Origin: Bacillota bacterium
Lineage (GTDB): Bacteria; Bacillota; UBA4882; UBA8346
Assembly (NCBI GenBank): GCA_028282485.1
Contig: JANQHU010000462.1
Location: 1 to 7,916, forward strand
Reading direction: 5' to 3'
DNA: 7,916 nt
A program made the position numbers and the translations under genes. Positions 1 to 4,812 of the stretch are shown here, piece by piece. A model generated the notes under the pieces. It searched no databases and was not told where the DNA came from. It saw only the letters and a program-made list of their open reading frames with translations. Positions within the stretch are counted from its first letter, which is position 1. Each line of letters starts with the position of its first letter.

Positions 1-270
1 CGCTTCTAAGGCCGCCACCGCTATTAATTCTCTGCCAGCAGAATTAGTAGTTACCCATTTCAGCAACCTCGCCTTAGGTAACCATTCCGCTTTAAAAAGG
101 CTGGTGATGGCAATCTCTGCCTCTGGTAAATTTTCTAAAAACTCTTCCTCACTATCACAATAAATTAACTCAAAATCATATTTTACTAAAAAATTCCGTA
201 ACTCCATGGGTTCTGTCACATAACAACTAATAGCATAAGACTTTAAAAAAAAGACTACCTTGCGGCTCAT
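1..270 (-). CDS. D-isomer-specific 2-hydroxyacid dehydrogenase, N-terminal part (runs off left edge)
   Basis: Reading from an ATG at 268–270 gives 90 codons open to the window edge. The start is supported by AAGGAG about 10 bases upstream. The product begins MSRKVVFFLKSYAI. Around residues 50–86 it carries the pattern typical of the N-terminal (substrate/dimer) domain of NAD(P)-dependent D-2-hydroxyacid dehydrogenases: an 'EAEIAITS' strand followed by 'LLKWVTTNSAGRE', equivalent to the family's LKWV-T-SAG-D segment. Members reduce 2-keto acids or oxidise D-2-hydroxy acids (lactate, glycerate, phosphoglycerate, formate relatives). The NAD-binding Rossmann domain (GxGxxG) and the catalytic Arg/Glu/His lie outside the window, so substrate cannot be assigned. 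The gene is 82 bp downstream of the Uma2 gene on the same strand, and no clear terminator or promoter lies between. Family assignment is fairly sure; subfamily is unknown. Confidence 0.75.
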   Translation of the reverse strand, partial: MSRKVVFFLKSYAISCYVTEPMELRNFLVKYDFELIYCDSEEEFLENLPEAEIAITSLFKAEWLPKARLLKWVTTNSAGRELIAVAALEA

Positions 271-295
271 CTGCAAAAAACTCCTTTTTCCTCAG

Positions 296-316
296 TTACT
301 TCTTTAGCAAAAGCAT
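296..316 (-). other. possible 6-codon leader ORF between the Uma2 and dehydrogenase genes
   Basis: ATG at 316 is preceded by AGGAG at 7-base spacing and is followed by CTT TTG CTA AAG AAG TAA (MLLLKK). It ends 25 bases before the dehydrogenase start and is in a different frame. The SD and spacing are as good as those of the real genes nearby. It may nevertheless be chance or the remnant of an older start region, and no attenuator hairpin accompanies it. Confidence 0.2.
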
Positions 317-352
317 AACGATTCTCCTAAGTAGCTACCAAAAAAGGTTAGG

Positions 353-937
353 TTATATCTTGGCAAATACCTTCTCTAAATCAATTAGGAGATCACTAAA
401 AACTGATGTAGGTAATTGATTTTCTTCGGTATAGGTTTCCGGTCTGCCATACCTGTGGTTTGCTTGCAAAGTGAAGACGTTAATAAATTTCCCATCGGAA
501 TCTACGATCCAGTATTCTTTAACTCCGGCTTTTTCATACATGTTGAACTTGAATACGCGATCCAACCGTGATGTGGCCGGAGACGAAATTTCGATAATCA
601 GAGTAGGCACACCGAAATATCCGGTTTTTTTAAGGTTGCTTTCATTGCAAATCACTACTATATCCGGCTGGACCACTTTATCGCTCTCTTCGTCACTGGT
701 ACCTGATTCAACCAGACATAAATCAAAGGGAGCGGCAAATACTCTACAGGACTTATTCACCAAATAATTGGATATTTGCCGATATAACTCCCCGGAAATA
801 CTCTGATGTTGCCAAGAAGGAGCCGCTTGCATATATGGGATGCCGTCAATAATCTCCATTTTCTTCTCTGCAGGCCAGGTTAAATAATCCGCATAAGTAT
901 ATTTTTTATCTGGCTTTGGTAATGGCATAATCACCAC
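353..937 (-). CDS. Uma2 family (DUF820) PD-(D/E)XK nuclease-fold protein
   Basis: Encodes 194 residues, the usual size for Uma2/DUF820 proteins, which are predicted restriction-endonuclease-fold nucleases of unknown biological role, often present in many copies per genome. Visible landmarks are 'YTYADYLTWPAEKKMEIIDG' near residues 13–32 (first acidic residue E28), 'QPDIVV' with D92, 'GVPTLIIEISSP' with E116, then D126/K130 and 'YEKAGVKEYWIVD' at 134–146. This is the family's standard order, and the acidic core residues are intact, so the fold is probably active or recently so. The start is ambiguous: GTG at 937, GTG at 934 and ATG at 928 are in frame behind AGAAGGA. The SD is only 2 bases from the first GTG, 5 from the second and 11 from the ATG, so the real start may be 3–9 bases inside the coordinates given. 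It sits about 30 bp after rnpB without a visible terminator or promoter of its own. Confidence 0.88.
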   Translation of the reverse strand: MVIMPLPKPDKKYTYADYLTWPAEKKMEIIDGIPYMQAAPSWQHQSISGELYRQISNYLVNKSCRVFAAPFDLCLVESGTSDEESDKVVQPDIVVICNESNLKKTGYFGVPTLIIEISSPATSRLDRVFKFNMYEKAGVKEYWIVDSDGKFINVFTLQANHRYGRPETYTEENQLPTSVFSDLLIDLEKVFAKI

Positions 938-966
938 ATTCCTTCTTTATAAAAGATATATAGTTT

Positions 967-1338
967 TAGAATAACTATCTCTATAAGCCGAGTTCTGTAC
1001 CTTTTGCAAGGCAGTAACCATTTATCTAGGACAATAGTTGCCTATTGCCTCAAGCAACCAACCCGGAAGAAAAGCGGGCCACTTCATCTCTTCCCTATTT
1101 GGTCTTGCTCCGGATGGGGTTTACCAAGCCAGCCAATTCCTTGACTGCTGGTGTGCTCTTACCACACCTTTTCAGCTTAGCCATAACTTTTTGCAAAGTT
1201 ATTCGGCTTTTCCTTTTCTGTGGCACTTTCCGTGAGGTCGCCCCCCCTGGACGTTATCCAGCATCCTGCCCTCTGGAGCTCGGACTTTCCTCAGAGCAAA
1301 AAAAAATGCTCCGCGGTTACTCGAGATAGTTATTACTC
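967..1338 (-). ncRNA. rnpB: RNase P RNA, bacterial class A
   Basis: Catalytic RNA of RNase P, which removes 5' leaders from pre-tRNAs. On the minus strand I see the 5' conserved block GAGGAAAGTCCGAGCTCC, then GGGCAGGATGCTGGATAACG and CACGGAAAGTGCCACAGAAA. The P15/L15 region follows (GGTAAACCCC…GGAGCAAGACCAAATAGGG), with the GG that pairs with tRNA CCA, and the 3' block ACAGAACTCGGCTTATAG closes the core. These are class A signatures. P1 is a perfect 12-bp helix between AATAACTATCTC (1334→1323) and GAGATAGTTATT (981→970), and P2 is a perfect 7-bp helix AGTAACC/GGTTACT (1321→1315 with 1019→1013). The P3 hairpin GAGCA…TGCTC has a run of nine T. Ends are inferred from P1 and the promoter. Class A fits Clostridia and argues against Bacilli. 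No U-tract terminator follows P1. Confidence 0.97.
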
Positions 1339-1345
1339 TACTATC

Positions 1346-1373
1346 ATTATATCTATTTCCTAAAAAAAGTCAA
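1346..1373 (-). promoter_or_regulatory. sigma-A promoter of rnpB
   Basis: On the minus strand TTGACT (1373–1368) and a perfect TATAAT (1351–1346) are separated by 16 bases. The predicted start at about 1338–1339 lies 4–5 bases before the P1 helix of RNase P RNA, where the transcript should begin. It is the strongest promoter visible in the window, as expected for an abundant stable RNA, and it begins 21 bases after the zinc-ribbon stop codon. Confidence 0.85.
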
Positions 1374-1393
1374 AATAAATTTTTGGTAATTAA

Positions 1394-2104
1394 TTAATAA
1401 TAAAGAATCCGGCCACAATTTTCACAATAAAATAATTTGTCTTCACCTCGTTTAACTGCACTTAGCGAAGCATCAGATAGGGTGATATGACAAACCCCAC
1501 ATGTTTGATTGACTACCCGAGCCAGAGCAATACCCTGATGCTTTTTGCCAAGTTTCCGGTATTTATCCAGCCATTCCCGGGGTATTTGCCGGGCTAAATC
1601 TAATAATTCCATTCGTGCTTCTTCTTTTAAAAACTGTAATTCCATTATTTGGTCCTGGATCTCTTGTTGCACTAGCCATAATTCTTCCTCTGTTTGAGCA
1701 TAGCGATTAGTTAACGACTGCTCTTCTGCATCACTCGTCTCATCTGCTTCCATTAATTTCAAAACTTCTTCTTCCAGTTTTTCTTTTTGTTTCCGATACT
1801 CAGATACTTTTTGTTGGATTTTTTCTAACTCCCGGGGATTATGTCCGAAACCTTGGTATAGTTTCTCTTCTTCTTTGGTTAATTTTGCTATACAGCTAGC
1901 AACGTCCAGATCGAGACTTTTTTGCCGATTGCTAATCGTCTTGCGTCGATCCTTCACTGTTTCTAATAAGGCTTCTAAATCAGATTTTAGTAATTCTAAA
2001 GAATTTTTATTTGTTTGAGTCGGCAATTCTTTAATTCGTTTTTCGAAACTACGATATTTTTTTTCAGTTTCTTGAATTTGATATAAAATGGGAAGATAAG
2101 CCAT
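1394..2104 (-). CDS. coiled-coil protein with C-terminal C4-type zinc ribbon (COG1579 family)
   Basis: I place the start at ATG 2104 (236 residues). AAAGGAG lies 5 bases upstream, and the product then begins MAYLPILYQIQETEKK, like family members. An in-frame ATG at 2125 would add 7 residues but has only a weak AAGGG. Residues ~10–185 are charged, Glu/Lys/Gln-rich heptad-like sequence predicted to form a long antiparallel coiled coil, interrupted by the family motif 'YQGFGHNPRELEKIQQKVSEY' around residue 85–100. The C-terminus holds the zinc ribbon: C202-G-V-C205 and C227-E-N-C230. The molecular role in Firmicutes is unsettled. A Helicobacter pylori homologue (HP0958) binds RpoN and flagellin mRNA, suggesting nucleic-acid or protein bridging, but transferring that role is inference. 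The gene follows nif3 by 33 bp (12 bp from the upstream ATG), so the two are probably co-transcribed. This pairing recurs in Clostridia. Confidence 0.9.
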   Translation of the reverse strand: MAYLPILYQIQETEKKYRSFEKRIKELPTQTNKNSLELLKSDLEALLETVKDRRKTISNRQKSLDLDVASCIAKLTKEEEKLYQGFGHNPRELEKIQQKVSEYRKQKEKLEEEVLKLMEADETSDAEEQSLTNRYAQTEEELWLVQQEIQDQIMELQFLKEEARMELLDLARQIPREWLDKYRKLGKKHQGIALARVVNQTCGVCHITLSDASLSAVKRGEDKLFYCENCGRILYY

Positions 2105-2137
2105 TCTTTCTCCTTTAAAAGGCATTTAACCCTTGCT

Positions 2138-3247
2138 TTATATTAACTGCAGCTCTACTCCTTCGGTCTTGCTGGGAAAGGCCTCGAAATCTTTAAACTC
2201 CTTTTCTTTTTTGCAACTATTTAAATAATTACAAACTAAAGGAACAAAACATTTTTCACTACTAAAATGACCCAAAGTAATCACTGCCATTTGATTTTCG
2301 TGACAATTAAGATAGTCATGATAACTTATCTCTCCGGTAAGAAAGAGATCAGCTTTAGTTTTTAAAGCCTCTGAGACCAGGCTCCCGCCACTTCCGGAAC
2401 AAATAGCTATTTTTCGAATTATTTTCTGCTTTTTCCCCAGCACCTGCAGCTGTTTTACTGCTAACTGAGTTTTGAGCTGATTACAGACTTCTTCTAAAGG
2501 TAACTCCTCTTTTAAAGTACCAACTCGCCCTAATCCTTGGGCCGCAAAACTAATTTTAGGTAAAATATCAAAAGCAGCTTCTTCGTAGGGATGATTTTCA
2601 CGAATGGCTTGGACCACACTAGCTAAACTTTTCTCCTCAGCCACCATTTCTAATTTTACTTCTGGAACTTCGTTGACTTCGCCAATATTTCCTAAAAAAG
2701 GATCGGCCGCCTCATTAGGCATAAAACTGCCGCTCCCTCTAGTTACAAAAGCACATTCCCCGTAATCTCCAATCACGCCTGCTCCGGCTGCCGCCATTGC
2801 TTTTCGCAATTTAAACAGGTTTTCTTCCGGAGTAAAAACTACTATTTTGTAACTGGTATGCTTTTCTTTAGCCAGTACTTTTAATTGCGTTAGGTCAAGC
2901 TTTTTGGCCAAATACTGGTTAATTCCTTCCTTAGCTTTATCCATATTAGTATGCGCGGCAATTAAAAACAGATTATTTTGTAATAATTTTTGGATTATCT
3001 TCCCCAAATAATTTCCGGTGTTAACTTGAGTTAATGGCTTAAATAACAAAGGATGATGGATTAAAAAACCATCAACTCCTAATTTTAAACCTTCTTCAAT
3101 TACTTTCTGATTAATATCAACCGCTACCATTACTTTTTTACTCTTTTGGGCAACGTCCCCAATTTGTAATCCGACCCGATCCCAGGATTCGGCTAATTCC
3201 CATGGGGCTAAAGTATTGATTTTTTCTAGTAATCGTTGCACTTTCAT
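2138..3247 (-). CDS. Nif3-like dinuclear metal-centre protein (YqfO type, with inserted CutA/PII-like domain)
   Basis: Encodes 369 residues, the length of the long (YqfO-type) Nif3 proteins; short forms are about 250. N-terminal half: 'LAPWELAESWDRVGLQIGD' (13–31), 'DGFLIHHPLLFKPL' with metal ligands H64/H65, and 'AAHTNMD' with H99 and D103. Residues ~132–235 form the inserted PII/CutA-like domain (start 'YKIVVFTPEENLFKLRKA', end 'HPYEEAAFDIL'). The C-terminal half has 'ICSGSGGSLVSEAL', 'GEISYHD' (305–311) and 'LGHFSSEK' with H327 and E331, completing the two-metal site. The family forms hexameric toroids. It is often labelled GTP cyclohydrolase I type 2 from a Helicobacter study, but its physiological substrate is uncertain. 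All expected metal ligands are present. ATG 3247 is backed by AAAGGAG about 10 bases upstream. First gene of a short operon with the zinc-ribbon gene, with its own candidate promoter. Confidence 0.95.
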   Translation of the reverse strand: MKVQRLLEKINTLAPWELAESWDRVGLQIGDVAQKSKKVMVAVDINQKVIEEGLKLGVDGFLIHHPLLFKPLTQVNTGNYLGKIIQKLLQNNLFLIAAHTNMDKAKEGINQYLAKKLDLTQLKVLAKEKHTSYKIVVFTPEENLFKLRKAMAAAGAGVIGDYGECAFVTRGSGSFMPNEAADPFLGNIGEVNEVPEVKLEMVAEEKSLASVVQAIRENHPYEEAAFDILPKISFAAQGLGRVGTLKEELPLEEVCNQLKTQLAVKQLQVLGKKQKIIRKIAICSGSGGSLVSEALKTKADLFLTGEISYHDYLNCHENQMAVITLGHFSSEKCFVPLVCNYLNSCKKEKEFKDFEAFPSKTEGVELQLI

Positions 3248-3284
3248 TAAGTTTTCACTCCTTTAAAAACATCTTTAACGAGCA

Positions 3285-3314
3285 ACTATAATTTCCGGGC
3301 CACCGAACCATCAA
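3285..3314 (-). promoter_or_regulatory. candidate promoter for the nif3 operon
   Basis: TTGATG (3314–3309) and TATAGT (3290–3285) on the minus strand are spaced by 18 bases. The predicted start near 3278 leaves a leader of about 30 bases that includes the nif3 ribosome site. The site lies just downstream of the tRNA terminator, where a new promoter is needed. Both hexamers deviate slightly from consensus. Confidence 0.5.
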
Positions 3315-3358
3315 TTATTAAACAATTATTGAAGTAGCCTTCTCTTCTGCATATCTAT

Positions 3359-3386
3359 AAAAAAAGTGGGATGCTACACCCACTTT
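3359..3386 (-). terminator. intrinsic terminator after the tRNA gene
   Basis: Minus strand: AAAGTGGG, an 8-base loop, then CCCACTTT, an 8-bp perfect stem (3386–3363). The 3' arm runs into seven T (3365–3359). It lies about 50 bases after the tRNA 3' end and before the nif3 promoter, insulating the tRNA from the nif3 operon. Confidence 0.85.
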
Positions 3387-3436
3387 GCTAATTCTGTTTT
3401 GGTTTTATTAAACTAAAATCATTCACCATCTATTTT

Positions 3437-3511
3437 TGGTGGGCCCACTCGGGTTCGAACCAAGGACCGATCGGTTATGAGCCGACTGCTCTACCGCTGA
3501 GCTATGGGCCC
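3437..3511 (-). tRNA. tRNA with CAT anticodon: tRNA-Met (elongator) or tRNA-Ile2
   Basis: A full 75-base cloverleaf is visible, with CCA encoded. Acceptor GGGCCCA/TGGGCCC has A73 as discriminator. The D-arm is GCTC-AGCGGTA-GAGC. Anticodon stem GTCGG/CCGAT encloses loop CTCATAA (anticodon CAT). The variable loop is CGGTC and the T-arm is CTTGG-TTCGAAC-CCGAG. It is not the initiator, because position 1 is a paired G (initiators have an unpaired position 1) and the anticodon stem lacks the three consecutive G-C pairs. A genomic CAT anticodon can be elongator Met, or Ile2 after C34 is changed to lysidine by TilS. The C4-G69 and C5-G68 pairs match determinants described for E. coli tRNA-Ile2, so Ile2 is a real alternative. 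It has its own promoter and terminator and sits between rpoD and nif3. Confidence 0.97.
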
Positions 3512-3528
3512 GACAAATTGCATAAACT

Positions 3529-3557
3529 ATTATACTATAACTGATTAAGAAAGGCAA
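3529..3557 (-). promoter_or_regulatory. promoter of the CAT tRNA
   Basis: Minus strand TTGCCT (3557–3552), a 17-base spacer, and a perfect TATAAT (3534–3529). The predicted start at about 3522 leaves a leader of about 10 bases before the tRNA 5' end. Spacing and position are ideal for a stable-RNA promoter. Confidence 0.8.
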
Positions 3558-3564
3558 GTAAAAA

Positions 3565-3606
3565 AAGAAGAAAGAAACTCTCAAAATTGATCAGGGAGCT
3601 TTAGTC
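3565..3606 (-). terminator. weak candidate terminator after rpoD
   Basis: Just after the rpoD stop the minus strand reads AAGCTC, a 15-base loop, GAGTTT (a 6-bp stem with one G-T pair), followed by a pyrimidine run ending in seven T. The stem is short and the loop long, so termination may be partial and the dnaG–rpoD message may read into the tRNA region. Confidence 0.3.
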
Positions 3607-4755
3607 AAGAAAATCTTTTAATTTTTTGCTCCGACTAGGATGTCTTAGTTTCCGTAAAGCCTTGGCTTCAATTTGGCGAATTCGTTCCCGGGTGACATTA
3701 AAGATTTGGCCTACTTCTTCCAGAGTTCGGGCTCGACCATCATCTAAACCAAAGCGCAACCGTAAAACCTTTTCCTCTCGGGGAGTTAACGTATTTAAAA
3801 CATCTTCCAATTGCTCTTTTAAAAGACGAAAGGAAGCGGCTTCCGCCGGAGCCGGGGCATCTTGATCTTCAATAAAATCCCCCAAATGGCTATCTTCTTC
3901 TTCCCCAATGGGGGTTTCTAACGAAACTGGTTCTTGAGCAATCTTCATAATCTCCCGCACCCGCTCGGAACTCATTTCCATTTCTTCGGCAATCTCTTCC
4001 GCACTTGGTTCCCGGCCTAACGCTTGTAATAGTTGGCGCTGAATTCGAATCAATTTATTGATCGTCTCCACCATATGCACCGGAATCCGAATAGTTCGGG
4101 CTTGATCAGCAATTGCTCGGGTGATCGCTTGTCTAATCCACCAAGTAGCGTAAGTGCTAAATTTATAACCCTTACGGTAATCAAATTTCTCAACTGCTTT
4201 AATTAAACCGAGGTTACCTTCCTGAATCAAGTCCAAAAAAAGCATGCCCCGCCCGACATAACGTTTGGCAATACTAACGACTAAACGCAGATTAGCTTCG
4301 GCTAAGCGTCTTTTCGCCAGTTCATCCCCTAATTCAACTTCCCGGGCGATCTCAATTTCATCATTGGCCGATAATAAAGGGACTCTCCCGATTTCTTTCA
4401 GATACATCCTTACCGGATCATCTAAGGCTACCCCTTCCGGAACGCTAATTTCTTCTAAATCAACCTCTTCATTATCGCCTCTGTAAATCCCATCATTTAT
4501 TAAGAGCTCATCGGTTGTATCAGCTATAATTTCGACACCATTATTTACAAATGCCTCATATACTTCATCTATTTGATCCGGCGAAATATCCACCTGTTCA
4601 AAAGCATCCATAATCTCCTGGTATGAAATACTTCCTTTCTTTTTTCCGTTGACAATTAATTCTCTTAAGCCCTCAATATTTGGCAAGGCTTTATCTTTAC
4701 TCAATTCTTTTTTACCATCCTTCCCAAAGGTAGGTAACCAGCAATCCTCATGCAT
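3601..4755 (-). CDS. rpoD: RNA polymerase primary sigma factor (sigma-70/SigA)
   Basis: 384 residues from ATG 4755. A TTG codon immediately before it (4758) is also possible. This is the typical length of Gram-positive SigA, without the long non-conserved insertion of the E. coli protein. Order: a region 1.1-like segment (~27–75, 'LRELIVNGKKKGSISYQEIMD'), acidic linker, region 1.2 (~112–145, 'DPVRMYLKEIG'), region 2 (~150–225) with 'DLIQEGNLGLIKAVEKFD' for core binding, 'YKFSTYATWWIRQAI' for -10 melting and 'TRAIADQARTIRIPVH' (2.4), region 3 (~226–305), and region 4 with 'LTPREEKVLRLRFGL' (4.1) and the -35-binding helix-turn-helix 'VTRERIRQIEAKALRKLRHP' (354–373). All DNA-contact segments are intact, so it is the vegetative sigma factor directing the TTGACA/TATAAT-type promoters seen here. 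It follows dnaG by 57 bp with no terminator, the classic dnaG–sigA operon. Only a weak GTAGG, very close to the start, serves as ribosome site. Confidence 0.98.
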   Translation of the reverse strand: MHEDCWLPTFGKDGKKELSKDKALPNIEGLRELIVNGKKKGSISYQEIMDAFEQVDISPDQIDEVYEAFVNNGVEIIADTTDELLINDGIYRGDNEEVDLEEISVPEGVALDDPVRMYLKEIGRVPLLSANDEIEIAREVELGDELAKRRLAEANLRLVVSIAKRYVGRGMLFLDLIQEGNLGLIKAVEKFDYRKGYKFSTYATWWIRQAITRAIADQARTIRIPVHMVETINKLIRIQRQLLQALGREPSAEEIAEEMEMSSERVREIMKIAQEPVSLETPIGEEEDSHLGDFIEDQDAPAPAEAASFRLLKEQLEDVLNTLTPREEKVLRLRFGLDDGRARTLEEVGQIFNVTRERIRQIEAKALRKLRHPSRSKKLKDFLD

Positions 4756-4812
4756 CAACCTACTTCGCTTGGTTAAATTTATATAGAAACTTAATATTTT
4801 AACCCTAATTTA

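Noticed and set aside
1038..1329. Plus-strand open frames (65 and 94 codons)
   Set aside because: They lie antisense to the RNase P RNA, whose conserved blocks and P1/P2 helices explain the sequence; the peptides show no protein family features.
1298..1330. Terminator or attenuator formed by CTCGAG / CCGCGG before the T9 run at the start of rnpB
   Set aside because: The two short palindromes cannot form a stem adjacent to the T run, and the same bases are used in P1, P2 and P3 of the RNase P fold.
967..1338. Class B (Bacillus-type) RNase P RNA
   Set aside because: The P15/L15 block and the CAGGATGCTGGATAACG region follow the class A pattern.
2123..2125. ATG at 2125 as start of the zinc-ribbon protein
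   Set aside because: The strong AAAGGAG lies inside the extra codons and is correctly spaced for ATG 2104, and family members begin near that residue.
3437..3511. Initiator tRNA-fMet
   Set aside because: Positions 1 and 72 are paired (G-C) and the anticodon stem lacks three consecutive G-C pairs next to the loop.
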